Shown: positions 25,780 to 34,564, counted from the stretch's first letter. The stretch is DNA of 64,000 nucleotides from Mycobacterium sp. ITM-2016-00318 (GCF_002968285.2 NZ_CP134400.1:2418001-2482000); one strand, 5' to 3'. Numbers and translations are program-made. The notes: generated from the letters alone by a model not told the origin.

Positions 25780-26961
25780 TTACAACCGCTCGATGATGGT
25801 GGCGTTGGCCATGCCGCCTGCTTCACACATCGTCTGAAGTGCATAGCGCCCGCCGCGCTGCTCCAACGCATTGACCATCGTCGTCATGATCCGGACGCCG
25901 CTCGCGCCGAGCGGGTGCCCGATCGCGATCGCGCCGCCGTTGACATTCGTCTTCGCCAGATCGGCTCCGACGTCGTGCGCCCAGCTCAGCACGACCGGCG
26001 CGAACGCCTCGTTGACCTCGAACAGGTCGACGTCGGCGATCGCGAGGCCGGCGCGCTGCAACACCTTCTCGGTGGCCGGGATGACGCCGGTCAGCATGTA
26101 CAGCGGATCCGAGCCGACGACCGTGGCCGTGTGAATGCGGGCCAGCGGTCGCAGGCCGAGGCGCTTGGCGACCTCGGAGGTCGTGATGAGCACGGCTGCG
26201 CTGCCGTCAGACAGCGGCGAGGAGTTGCCCGCGGTGATCTCCCAGGTGATCTGGGGGAAGCGCGCCTCATACGCCGGGTTGTAGAACGCAGGCTTCAAGC
26301 CGGCCAGCGTCTCGACCGTCGTACCGGGACGGATGATCTCGTCGGTCGCAAGGCCCGCGATCAGGGCCAACTCATTGTCGAAGCGCCCCTCTTTCGTTGC
26401 GGCGGCGGCCTTTTCGTGGCTGCTCGCAGAGAATTCGTCGAGCTGCTGACGCGAGAATCCCCACTCGGCGGCGATCAGTTCGGCGCTGATGCCCTGCGGC
26501 ACGAGACCTTCGGGATAGCGCTGCGCCATCGCGCCGAAGGGGTCGCTGCCCGGCAGGACGCTCGACCCCATCGGCACGCGGCCCATCGATTCGACGCCGG
26601 CCGCGACCACGATGTCGTAGGCACCGGAGATCACGCCCTGGGCGGCGAAGCTGATCGCCTGCTGGCTGCTTCCGCACTGGCGGTCGACAGTGGTGCCGGG
26701 CACGGATTCGGGGAAGCCGGCGCCCAGCAGCGCATTACGGGCGATGTTGGCGGCCTGGTCGCCGACCTGCGTGACCGCCCCCGCGATGACGTCGTCGATC
26801 TGCGAGGGGTCGACGCCCGTGCGCGTCACGAGTTCTTTCAGGCTGTGGGCCAGCAGGTCGACGGGCAGAACGTCGTGCAGTGCGCCGCCTGCCTTGCCCT
26901 TCCCGACGGGGGTGCGAACCGCCCCGACGATTACTGCGTCCCGACCTACGTATCCGGCCAT
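25780..26961 (-). CDS. Acetyl-CoA acetyltransferase / thiolase (FadA6-like)
   Basis: Protein of 393 aa, full thiolase length. The acylated cysteine is in DRQCGSSQQ (Cys96); the His is in AIGHPLGASG (His349) and the second Cys in MCEAGGMANATIIE (Cys379). The CEAGGMAN form instead of the common CIGGGMG resembles mycobacterial steroid-ring thiolases (FadA6/FadA5 group). It would cleave a 3-ketoacyl-CoA. It is divergent from an HxlR regulator with an operator-like palindrome between them, so it is probably that regulator's target. Confidence 0.88.
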   Translation of the reverse strand: MAGYVGRDAVIVGAVRTPVGKGKAGGALHDVLPVDLLAHSLKELVTRTGVDPSQIDDVIAGAVTQVGDQAANIARNALLGAGFPESVPGTTVDRQCGSSQQAISFAAQGVISGAYDIVVAAGVESMGRVPMGSSVLPGSDPFGAMAQRYPEGLVPQGISAELIAAEWGFSRQQLDEFSASSHEKAAAATKEGRFDNELALIAGLATDEIIRPGTTVETLAGLKPAFYNPAYEARFPQITWEITAGNSSPLSDGSAAVLITTSEVAKRLGLRPLARIHTATVVGSDPLYMLTGVIPATEKVLQRAGLAIADVDLFEVNEAFAPVVLSWAHDVGADLAKTNVNGGAIAIGHPLGASGVRIMTTMVNALEQRGGRYALQTMCEAGGMANATIIERL

Positions 26962-26998
26962 CTCCGCCTCCTGTGACTCACCGCTGAGTACTTCTTTC

Positions 26999-27027
26999 TA
27001 TACCCAGCTATACCACCTGGGTATACT
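26999..27027. promoter_or_regulatory. HxlR operator overlapping a TATACT -10 element
   Basis: TATACCCAG (26999-27007) and CTGGGTATA (27017-27025) form a perfect 9-bp inverted repeat with a 9-bp spacer in the thiolase/hxlR gap. TATACT at 27022-27027 overlaps its right arm and is a good -10 for the HxlR gene, so binding would repress it. Confidence 0.75.
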
Positions 27028-27056
27028 AGGAACAACTCAGAGGCGGGGTGAATTCC

Positions 27057-27527
27057 ATGACAGTTCTGCAGGGCAGGCTTGCCGATCGAGACGCATGGTC
27101 GGCGGTGGGCGAGTGCCCGATCGAGAAGACGATGGCGTTGCTCGGCACGAAGTCGGCGATGCTGATCCTCCGGGAGGCGTACTACGGCACCACCCGGTTC
27201 GACGACTTCTGCACACGCGTCGGCATCACAAGGGCCGCTGCGTCGGCCCGGCTCAACGAGCTGGTCGACGCGGGTCTGCTGACCCGGCGGCCGTACCGCG
27301 AGCCGGGGCAGCGCGCCCGCGAGGAGTACGTGTTGACGCCCGCGGGCACCGAATTCATGCCGGTGGTTTGGGCGATGTTCGAGTGGGGCCGTAAGCATCT
27401 GCCGCACCGCTCGCCGCTGCAGCTGGCCCATGCCGGCTGCGGCGCAAAGGCCGGAGTCGAGATCCGCTGCGCGAAGGGACACGACGTGCCCGCCGGCGAG
27501 CTGGCCGTGCGGATCGCAAGCCGTTAG
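27057..27527 (+). CDS. HxlR-family winged-helix transcriptional regulator
   Basis: Protein of 156 aa starting MTVLQGRLADRDAWSAVGECPIEKTMALLGTKSAMLILREA. The HxlR signature is present: an early Cys (GECPIEK), GTKSAMLILREAYYGTTRFDDFCTRVGITRAAASARLNELVDAGLL (recognition helix) and a wing (PYREPGQRAREEYVLTPAG). A C-terminal cysteine pair (AGCGAKAGVEIRCAKGH) could be a redox or metal site. The palindrome over its promoter suggests autoregulation and control of the divergent thiolase. Confidence 0.88.
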   Translation: MTVLQGRLADRDAWSAVGECPIEKTMALLGTKSAMLILREAYYGTTRFDDFCTRVGITRAAASARLNELVDAGLLTRRPYREPGQRAREEYVLTPAGTEFMPVVWAMFEWGRKHLPHRSPLQLAHAGCGAKAGVEIRCAKGHDVPAGELAVRIASR

Positions 27528-27534
27528 CCCCAGG

Positions 27535-27954
27535 TCAGCAGTTAGTGCTGATCTCGAACGTCGCGGTGGTGGTCTGGTTGGGCTTGTCGGCGAACGCCCC
27601 TTGTGCCTCGCCGCGGACGGTGAACTTGCCCTGGTTCACCTTGGCAGAGGCCTTGCCGAGGTTGTCGTCCCAGTAGGTGCCGGAGAAATTGCCCAAGTTG
27701 CGGATGTCCACCGTCTGGGCGGTGATCGGGTCGCCCAACTGGATCGTCGCGGTGAACCCGGGCTCCTTGTCCAGCGTCTCGATCGTCCAGCTCTGGCCGA
27801 CCTGAGAACACACGACCGGTTGCAGCGATCTGGTGGCCTCGCCGTTGATGATCACCTTGGCGTCATGGGTGGCCAGTGCGGCGGGTGGACTGGAGCAACC
27901 GGCGACACCGGCGGCTACGAGGAAAGCGACTGCGGCAGGAAACCGGCGCTTCAT
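27535..27954 (-). CDS. LpqH-family (19-kDa antigen-like) lipoprotein
   Basis: Protein of 139 aa starting MKRRFPAAVAFLVAAGVAGCSS; the lipobox VAGC puts the lipidated Cys at position 20. The mature part (KVIINGEATRSLQPVVCSQVG, TIETLDKEPGFTATIQLGD, GNFSGTYWDDNLGKASAKVNQGKFTVRGEAQG, TTTATFEISTNC) follows the LpqH beta domain with its conserved cysteine pair. LpqH-type lipoproteins are surface-exposed, acylated and immunogenic. GGGGG lies ~10 nt before the start. It is convergent with the HxlR gene and divergent from the DUF389 gene. Confidence 0.85.
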   Translation of the reverse strand: MKRRFPAAVAFLVAAGVAGCSSPPAALATHDAKVIINGEATRSLQPVVCSQVGQSWTIETLDKEPGFTATIQLGDPITAQTVDIRNLGNFSGTYWDDNLGKASAKVNQGKFTVRGEAQGAFADKPNQTTTATFEISTNC

Positions 27955-28057
27955 GAATGTGAATCCCCCTCTACGACGAACTCGGCAACACAGGTGACAG
28001 TAGAGCAGCCTGCGCCGGCGGAGGGACAGTCGCACCATATTGCGCCATCCATGCCAC

Positions 28058-28063
28058 TACTGT
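28058..28063 (+). promoter_or_regulatory. Candidate leaderless -10 for the DUF389 gene
   Basis: TACTGT (TANNNT form) ends 7 nt before the ATG at 28071, the spacing of a leaderless mycobacterial transcript. Confidence 0.35.
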
Positions 28064-28070
28064 GCCGACA

Positions 28071-29000
28071 ATGCTGCACCTACGCGTCATCACCCCGCCT
28101 GACGTTCGCGATCGGCTGATCGATGCCCTGAACGACAACCCCGGCGTTGCGCACCTGGTGGTTCACCGGGGTGCCGCACTTGACCCGCCGGGCGACGAAG
28201 TCACCGCCGACATCGCGCGTGAGTCGGCCAACGACGTCATCGACACCCTGAAGGAACTCGGCGTGAAGGAACGCGGGGCGATCACCCTCGACGAGATCGA
28301 CACGGTGCTGTCCATCCGGGCCTACCGAGCCGAGCAGCGAGCGGTCGGCGATCCCGCCGACGCCGTGGTGTGGGACGAACTGGCCGCGAGGACACGCGAG
28401 GAATCCAGCCTGAACGTCGCCTACATGACGTTTCTGTGCCTGGCCTGTCTCATTGCCGCTATCGGCGTCGTCACCGACTCGCCCGTCACCGTGGTCGGTG
28501 CGATGGTGGTCGGGCCGGAGTTCGGGCCGTTGGCTGCCGTGGCCGTGGCGCTGGTACGGCGCAAGGCGTACCTCGCGCGGCGCGCTGCGGCTGCTCTGCT
28601 GATCGGGTTTCCCATCGCGATGGCGGTCACTACGCTGCTCGTGCTGGCGGGCGAAGCGATCGGCTGGATCGAGGTGACCAGCACTCGGGAGCTCACCGAA
28701 GTGGACTTCATCTTCCAGGTTGGCCCGCTGTCGTTCATCATCGCGCTGCTCGCAGGGGCGGCCGGAATGCTGTCGTTGGTCTCGGCGAAATCCTCTGCTC
28801 TGGTGGGCGTGCTCATCTCGGTGATGACGGTGCCCGCAGCGGGCTTCGCCGTCGTCGCCGCGACCGTCGGCGACTGGGATATCGCCGCCAAGTCGAGTGT
28901 CCAGCTGGCGGTGAACCTTGCGGGTATCGTGCTCGCCGCTGTTTTCGTGCTCTGGGTGAGGGGTCTGGCAGACCGTCGGCACTGGCACATGGTGCGCTGA
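28071..29000 (+). CDS. DUF389 integral membrane protein
   Basis: Protein of 309 aa. A soluble N-terminal domain (~1-110; VITPPDVRDRLIDALNDNPGVAHLVVHRG) is followed by six or so membrane helices from TFLCLACLIAAIGVVTDSPVTVVGAMVVGPEFGPLAAVAVALV onward. The VVGAMVVGPEFGPL stretch is the DUF389 signature. The transport or sensing function of the family is unknown. GTG at 28062 is a second possible start. Confidence 0.85.
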   Translation: MLHLRVITPPDVRDRLIDALNDNPGVAHLVVHRGAALDPPGDEVTADIARESANDVIDTLKELGVKERGAITLDEIDTVLSIRAYRAEQRAVGDPADAVVWDELAARTREESSLNVAYMTFLCLACLIAAIGVVTDSPVTVVGAMVVGPEFGPLAAVAVALVRRKAYLARRAAAALLIGFPIAMAVTTLLVLAGEAIGWIEVTSTRELTEVDFIFQVGPLSFIIALLAGAAGMLSLVSAKSSALVGVLISVMTVPAAGFAVVAATVGDWDIAAKSSVQLAVNLAGIVLAAVFVLWVRGLADRRHWHMVR

Positions 29001-29031
29001 CAGGCCATTGCCTACGTAGTCTTCAGAACTG

Positions 29032-31626
29032 ATGGCACTCACCGCGGCTGGTCCGCACGACATCGACAACCCGCTGGCCGAGTACCGCGTGGCACGGGCT
29101 CAGCGGGCATTGTTCGATGCACGGGGTAGTACGGTCGGCGGCTACGACGAATTCGTCGATGCGGCAGGCGGCGTCCGGCCGGCTTGGCTAGAACTGGCCG
29201 AGGGCATCGCCGAGCGCGGCCGTGACGGTCTCGAACGGCTGCGCGCCGTTGTGCGCAGTCTCGTCGACAACGACGGCATCACCTATGTCCGGCCGGACGG
29301 CGTCGACCAGGGCGGCTGGAATCTCGATGCCTTGCCGCTGGTGATCTCGGCGTCGGACTGGGACACGCTGGAATCCGGTCTCGTGCAACGCTCCCGGTTG
29401 CTCGACGCGGTGCTCACCGACCTGTACGGCGAACGTCGGTCGGTCACGAGCGGGGTGTTCCCGCCGCAGCTGCTGTTCGCCCATCCCGGATACATTCGAG
29501 CAGCGCGCGGTATCGAGGTGCCCGGCAGGCATCAACTGTTCATGCACGCCTGTGACATCAGCCGGTCCGCCGACGGTGTGTTCCAGGTCAACGCCGACTG
29601 GACGCAGGCGCCGTCGGGCGCCGGTTACGCACTGGCCGACCGCCGGGTCGTCGCGCGTGCGGTACCCGACCTCTACGAGCGGATCGGTCCGCGCCCCGCC
29701 TCGCCGTGGGCGCAGGCGCTGCGCCTGGCCTTGATCGACGCCGCACCCGAAGCGGCCGAGGAGCCGGTCGTGGTGGTGCTCAGCCCGGGCATCCACTCCC
29801 AGAACGCCTTCGACCACGCATACGTAGCCAGCGTGCTCGGCTTCCCGCTGGTGGAGAGCGCCGACCTGGTGGTGCGGGACGGCAAGCTGTGGATGCGGTC
29901 GCTCGGCACCCTCAAACGAGTCGACGTGGTGTTGCGGCGGGTGGACGCCGAATACTCCGATCCGCTTGAACTACGGGCGGATTCGCGTCTCGGCGTGGTT
30001 GGCCTCGTCGAGGCGCTGCGCAGGGGAGCGGTGACCGTGGTGAACACGCTGGGCAGCGGCATCCTGGAAAGTCCCGGCATGCTCCGCTTCCTGCCGGAGC
30101 TGTCGGCGGCCCTGCTCGGTGAGGCACCGCTGGTTGAGACGGCGCCGGTGTACTGGGGAGGGATCAACACGGAGCGGTCGCACCTGCTGACCCGGATGGC
30201 GTCGCTGTTGATCAGACCGGTCGACGGCGGTGAAACGATCGTCGGACCCGCGCTGACTGCCGCTCAACGCAAAGAACTCGGCGTCCGCATCGAGGCCGCG
30301 CCATGGCAGTGGGTCGGTCAGGAACTGCCGCAGTTCTCGTCCGCGCCGACCGACGCCCAGCCCGGCGGCCTGTCGGCGGCCAACGTCGGAATGCGGTTGT
30401 TCACGGTGGCTCAGCGCGGCGGTTACGCGCCCATGATCGGTGGCCTCGGTTACCTGCTTGCGTCGGGGAACGCCGCCTACCGAATGAAAACAGTTGCCGC
30501 AAAGGATATCTGGGTCCGAAGCCCGGCGCGTGTCACAGCAGAACGGATCCTGACGACTCCGGTCGAGTCGCCCGCTGCGACACCGAGCGCGACGCTTGGG
30601 GTGAGCTCTCCGCGCGTACTGGCGGACCTCTTCTGGATGGGACGTTACGCCGAACGCGCCGAGAACACCGCACGGCTGCTGACCGCCACCCGGGAGCGCT
30701 ATCACGAGTTCCGCTACCGGCAGGACGTGGACGGCAGCGAGTGCGTGCCGGTTCTGCTGTTCACACTGGGCAGGATCACCGGTACCGATACCGGCGCCGA
30801 CGGGGACTCCGCCGAGATGATCGCGACCGCGCCGACGACGTTGTGGTCGCTGACCGCCGACCGGCGTCGCCCCGGCTCGCTTGCCCAGTCGGTCGAAAGA
30901 CTCGGTTCGGCCGCGCGCGCGGTACGCGACCAGATGTCCAACGACACCTGGATGGTGTTGGCGGCCGTGGAACGTGCGGTGTTGCACCGCGGCCGGGGGT
31001 TGCCGGACTCACGCACCGAAGGCGAGGCGTATCTCGTTTCGGCGCACCGGGAAACACTCGCCGGGATGCTGGCGCTATCCGGGCTGGCCGCCGAATCGAT
31101 GGTGCATGACGTCGGCTGGACCATGATGGACATCGGCAAGCGCATCGAGCGGGGCCTCGCGCTCACCGCGCTGCTCGGCGCGACGTTGACCACGGCCCGC
31201 AGCCCTGGCGCGGAGCAGACCGTCACCGAATCCGCGTTGGTCGCCTGCGAGTCCTCGGTCATCTATCGCAGACGCAATCTAGGCGCGGTGAACATCTCGG
31301 CGGTGGCCGATCTGGTGCTCCTTGACGCCGAGAACCCGCGGTCGCTGGTGTACCAGTTCGAGCGGCTGCGTATCGACCTCAAGGCGCTCGGCTCGGCGCG
31401 ACCGGAACGGATGGTCGACGAGATCGGTGCCAAGCTGCGCAGGATCGATCCCGCCGAACTCGAGCGGGTCGCCGCCGACGGAATGCGAAGTGCGTTCGCC
31501 GAACTGCTCGACGGGCTGCACGTCGATCTGCGTGAGTTGGCCGGTCTGATCACCGCCACGCATCTGGCACTACCCGGGGGAATGCAACCGCTGTGGGGCC
31601 CCGCCGAGCGCAGGGAGGTGCCGTGA
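29032..31626 (+). CDS. Circularly permuted ATP-grasp + alpha-E fusion protein (Rv2567-like)
   Basis: Protein of 864 aa. The N-terminal half (DUF404/DUF407) is the circularly permuted type-2 ATP-grasp: GLERLRAVVRSLVDNDGITYVRPDG, VVVLSPGIHSQNAFDHAYVASVLGFPLVE and RRVDAEYSDPLELRADSRLGVVGL. The C-terminal half from ~520 (VLADLFWMGRYAERAENTARLL) is the helical alpha-E domain. ATP-grasp proteins ligate a carboxylate to an amine, so peptide-tag synthesis is predicted for this family, but the product is unknown. It overlaps or abuts the transglutaminase gene (GTGA at 31623-31626). Confidence 0.9.
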   Translation: MALTAAGPHDIDNPLAEYRVARAQRALFDARGSTVGGYDEFVDAAGGVRPAWLELAEGIAERGRDGLERLRAVVRSLVDNDGITYVRPDGVDQGGWNLDALPLVISASDWDTLESGLVQRSRLLDAVLTDLYGERRSVTSGVFPPQLLFAHPGYIRAARGIEVPGRHQLFMHACDISRSADGVFQVNADWTQAPSGAGYALADRRVVARAVPDLYERIGPRPASPWAQALRLALIDAAPEAAEEPVVVVLSPGIHSQNAFDHAYVASVLGFPLVESADLVVRDGKLWMRSLGTLKRVDVVLRRVDAEYSDPLELRADSRLGVVGLVEALRRGAVTVVNTLGSGILESPGMLRFLPELSAALLGEAPLVETAPVYWGGINTERSHLLTRMASLLIRPVDGGETIVGPALTAAQRKELGVRIEAAPWQWVGQELPQFSSAPTDAQPGGLSAANVGMRLFTVAQRGGYAPMIGGLGYLLASGNAAYRMKTVAAKDIWVRSPARVTAERILTTPVESPAATPSATLGVSSPRVLADLFWMGRYAERAENTARLLTATRERYHEFRYRQDVDGSECVPVLLFTLGRITGTDTGADGDSAEMIATAPTTLWSLTADRRRPGSLAQSVERLGSAARAVRDQMSNDTWMVLAAVERAVLHRGRGLPDSRTEGEAYLVSAHRETLAGMLALSGLAAESMVHDVGWTMMDIGKRIERGLALTALLGATLTTARSPGAEQTVTESALVACESSVIYRRRNLGAVNISAVADLVLLDAENPRSLVYQFERLRIDLKALGSARPERMVDEIGAKLRRIDPAELERVAADGMRSAFAELLDGLHVDLRELAGLITATHLALPGGMQPLWGPAERREVP

Positions 31627-31628
31627 GC

Positions 31629-32528
31629 ATGAGCACACGACGGTATCGCGTGTCCCACAGCACCACATATGGGTACTCCGCGGTCGTGACGAGCTCCTAT
31701 GGCCGCGGTTTCCTCACACCGCGCGACTCAGATACGCAACGCAGGCTCTCCCATGTACTGCACATCGACCCGGAACCGACCGACATTTCCACCAGCAAGG
31801 ACGGGTACGGCAACGTCAGCTCCTACTTCCACGTCACCGAACCACACCGCTCGTTGTCGGTCACCAGCGAGTCCGTTGTCGAGGTCGACACGCCTCCGCG
31901 GGCGCTCTACGGTGCCGGATCTGCCGTTGCGCCATGGGAAATCGCGCGTCCCGTTGGGCCGGACGGTGCACTCGCAACCGAATTCACCCTCGACCTTCAA
32001 CCACCGGAGATCACGGAGAATGTACGAGAGTATGCGGCCCCGAGCTTCGAGCCGGGTCGTCCGTTGATAGACGTGCTGAGGGATCTCTCGTCACGGATCT
32101 ACCGGGACTTCACGTATCGGTCTGGCTCGACCACGGTGTCCACCAGGGTGAACGACGTGCTGACTGCCAGGCAAGGCGTGTGCCAGGACTTCGCTCGGCT
32201 GGCAATCGCCTGCCTGCGGGCCAATGACCTTGCGGCAAGCTATGTCTCGGGCTATCTGGCCACCGACCCGCCACCGGGTAAGGAGCGGATGGTCGGTATG
32301 GATGCCACCCACGCCTGGGCATCGGTGTGGACGCCACAGAACCAGTGGCTGGGTCTTGACCCGACCAACGATCAAATGGTCGACGAACGTTACATCGTCG
32401 TGGGCGCCGGCCGCGACTACGCCGATGTGCCGCCGTTGCGGGGCATCATCTACACCGACTCCGAAAGCAGCGTCATCGACGTCGCGGTCGACGTGGTGCC
32501 GTTCGAAGGCGAAGTGGCCCGTGCGTGA
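31629..32528 (+). CDS. Transglutaminase-like cysteine protease (Rv2569c-like)
   Basis: Protein of 299 aa. An N-terminal beta domain (STTYGYSAVVTSSYGRGFLTPR) precedes the transglutaminase-like core with Cys (RQGVCQDFARLAI), His (DATHAWASVWTP) and Asp (GLDPTND). These proteins usually cleave amide bonds and are predicted to process peptide tags made by the linked ATP-grasp. GTG at 31623, within the upstream stop, is an equally possible start; GGGAGG is placed between the two options. Confidence 0.88.
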   Translation: MSTRRYRVSHSTTYGYSAVVTSSYGRGFLTPRDSDTQRRLSHVLHIDPEPTDISTSKDGYGNVSSYFHVTEPHRSLSVTSESVVEVDTPPRALYGAGSAVAPWEIARPVGPDGALATEFTLDLQPPEITENVREYAAPSFEPGRPLIDVLRDLSSRIYRDFTYRSGSTTVSTRVNDVLTARQGVCQDFARLAIACLRANDLAASYVSGYLATDPPPGKERMVGMDATHAWASVWTPQNQWLGLDPTNDQMVDERYIVVGAGRDYADVPPLRGIIYTDSESSVIDVAVDVVPFEGEVARA

Positions 32529-33546
32529 CTTCATCTGCCCCAGATGCGGTCAGCACCTGGCGTTCGAGAACTCCGTGTGCCTGTCGTGCCAGAGCCCCGT
32601 GGGTTTCTCGCTGCCGGATATGGCGCTGCTGGTGATCGCGTCGGGGAAGGAGGGCTCTCGGCCCGGCTTCGTGGAAGCCGACTCCTACGAGTTGTGCGCC
32701 AATCTCCATCTGGCCGAATGCAACTGGCTGGTCGAGAAGGCGCCCGTCAGAAAGCTGTGTACGTCTTGTACGCTGACGCGGACGAGGCCCCGCGACACAG
32801 ACGTCACGGGGCTGGCGGCGTTCGCGGGCGCGGAACGGGCCAAGCGCAGGCTCATCGCCGAGCTCTTCGAACTCAAGCTGCCGATCATCGGCCGCGACGA
32901 GGATGCCGACTTCGGGCTGGCGTTCGACCTACTGTCGAGCGAAAGCGAGAAGGTGTTCACCGGTCATGCGAACGGGGTGATCACACTCGATCTCGCCGAA
33001 GGCGACGATGTGCACCGCGAGCGGCTCCGCATCGCCATGGATGAGCCGTACCGAACTCTGCTGGGTCATTTCCGCCACGAGATCGGCCACTACTACTATT
33101 TCCGGCTCGTCGACCCGGTGCCCGACTACAAGACCAACTTCACCGAACTCTTCGGCGACCCGGACGCCGACTATCAGGCGGCGTTGAACCGCCATTACGA
33201 CGAGGGAGCCCCGCCCGGTTGGCAGAAGAACTACGTGTCCTCCTACGCGACCATGCACCCCGCAGAGGATTGGGCCGAAACCTTCGCGCACTACCTGCAC
33301 ATCCGAGACACCCTCGACACGGCGGCGGCGTTCAGCTTCGCGCCCGCGGCTGCGACATTCGAGCGGAAGGTACTGGGCCCCAGCGGCTTCGATCAGATCA
33401 TCGACATGTGGCTGCCGCTGTCATGGGCGCTGAACATGATCAACCGGTCGATGGGCAAGGACGATCTCTACCCGTTCGTGCTGCCCGTGGCGGTCCTGGA
33501 CAAGATGCGGTTCATCCACACTGTCGTGGAGGACACGACCAGCTGA
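32521..33546 (+). CDS. Zinc-ribbon metallopeptidase-like protein (Rv2568c-like)
   Basis: Protein of 341 aa starting VRDFICPRCGQHLAF. An N-terminal zinc ribbon has Cys6, Cys9, Cys20 and Cys23, followed by another CTSC pair (Cys80, Cys83). The catalytic motif is HFRHEIGHYYY (His186, Glu187, His190), followed by NYVSSYATMHPAEDWAETFAHYLH, which should supply the third ligand. It is probably the peptidase of the ATP-grasp/transglutaminase cluster. The GTG start overlaps the transglutaminase stop by 8 bp, and its length equals the M. tuberculosis protein as I recall it. Confidence 0.87.
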   Translation: MRDFICPRCGQHLAFENSVCLSCQSPVGFSLPDMALLVIASGKEGSRPGFVEADSYELCANLHLAECNWLVEKAPVRKLCTSCTLTRTRPRDTDVTGLAAFAGAERAKRRLIAELFELKLPIIGRDEDADFGLAFDLLSSESEKVFTGHANGVITLDLAEGDDVHRERLRIAMDEPYRTLLGHFRHEIGHYYYFRLVDPVPDYKTNFTELFGDPDADYQAALNRHYDEGAPPGWQKNYVSSYATMHPAEDWAETFAHYLHIRDTLDTAAAFSFAPAAATFERKVLGPSGFDQIIDMWLPLSWALNMINRSMGKDDLYPFVLPVAVLDKMRFIHTVVEDTTS

Positions 33547-33684
33547 TCACCCCCCCGCGTACACCAGCCGCTCGGCGGTGATCGCCACGGCGAGGGTGAT
33601 CAGCTGCTTCGGGTACCAGCGGCGCAACACGAGCGTGATGGTTCCGTTCGCGATTCCCTCGGCCGTGTCGCGGTTCAGCAGCAC
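33547..33684 (-). pseudogene. Short remnant resembling an ASCH/PUA-like protein N-terminus
   Basis: A 45-codon frame from GTG 33684 reads VLLNRDTAEGIANGTITLVLRRW, which looks like the first strand-helix of small actinobacterial ASCH-type proteins (LL-x-R-x-x-EGIA-x-GT-x-T-L-x-RRW). After RRW the sequence no longer resembles that family and a TGA follows at 33547-33549. It may be a truncated gene. The assignment is tentative. It abuts the zinc-peptidase stop and is divergent from the DUF3097 gene. Confidence 0.35.
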
Positions 33685-33707
33685 GGGTGTGACCCTACGA
33701 TCACCGG

Positions 33708-34544
33708 GTGGCAGATCGCTATGGCACCGACGTCCTCGCCGACAACCCGCACAGAAGGCCCCGCTCCACCGAGTTGCCTGTCGAGATGGGGATGGTCGTC
33801 GAGGATGCGCAGACCGGCTATGTCGGCGCGGTGGCCCGGATCGAATACGGGCGAATGGAACTCGAGGACAGGCATGGCCGCCGTAAGCCGTTTCCCGTCG
33901 GTCCGGGATTCCTGGTCGACGGTAGGCCGGTGATCTTGACTGCGCCGCGTCGTGCCGCTCCGGCATCGAGTGCGCGCACCGCGTCAGGGTCCGTCGCGGT
34001 GCGGGGTGCGAAGGCGAAGGTCGCACTGTCCAGCCGCATCTACGTCGAGGGCCGCCACGACGCGGAACTCGTCGAACAGGTGTGGGGTGACGATCTGCGG
34101 ATCGAGGGCGTGGTCGTCGAGTACCTCGGCGGAATCGACGACCTGACGGCGATCGTCGAGGACTTCCGGCCGGGACCGGGCCGACGGCTGGGCGTGCTCG
34201 TCGACCACCTCGTCGCAGGCTCCAAGGAAGCGCGCATCGCGCAAGCGGTACGGCGCGGCCCCGGTGGCGCATACACGCTCGTCGTCGGTCATCCCTTCAT
34301 CGACATCTGGCAGGCGGTCAAGCCGGAGCGGCTCGGCGTCGCCGCTTGGCCGACCGTGCCCAAGGGAACCGACTGGAAGAAGGGCGTCTGCCGCGCGCTC
34401 GGTTGGCCGTATTCCCGCCAGGCCGACACGGCGAGGGCGTGGCAGCGCATCCGCGGCCTGGTCCGGGACTGGAACGACCTCGAGCCCGCACTGATCGGCC
34501 GGGTCGAGGAACTGATCGACTTCGTCACGGAACCTCAGGCATAG
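33708..34544 (+). CDS. DUF3097 family protein with TOPRIM-like core
   Basis: Protein of 278 aa from GTG 33708. The N-terminal ~90 residues are a small beta domain (GMVVEDAQTGYVGAVARIEYGRMELEDRHGRR). The C-terminal part contains RIYVEGRHDAELVEQVWGDDLR and later RRLGVLVDHLVAGSKEARIA, which resemble the Glu and Asp-x-Asp motifs of TOPRIM nucleases such as RNase M5. DUF3097 is conserved in Actinobacteria with no assigned role that I know. A nucleic-acid function is inference. rarA begins 20 bp downstream. Confidence 0.8.
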   Translation: MADRYGTDVLADNPHRRPRSTELPVEMGMVVEDAQTGYVGAVARIEYGRMELEDRHGRRKPFPVGPGFLVDGRPVILTAPRRAAPASSARTASGSVAVRGAKAKVALSSRIYVEGRHDAELVEQVWGDDLRIEGVVVEYLGGIDDLTAIVEDFRPGPGRRLGVLVDHLVAGSKEARIAQAVRRGPGGAYTLVVGHPFIDIWQAVKPERLGVAAWPTVPKGTDWKKGVCRALGWPYSRQADTARAWQRIRGLVRDWNDLEPALIGRVEELIDFVTEPQA

Positions 34545-34564
34545 GTCCGTGGTAAGCAGGGAGC

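Noticed and set aside
31629..32528. Transglutaminase gene as a protein-crosslinking enzyme
   Set aside because: Bacterial members with this domain layout next to ATP-grasp genes are usually predicted peptidases; crosslinking is not supported.
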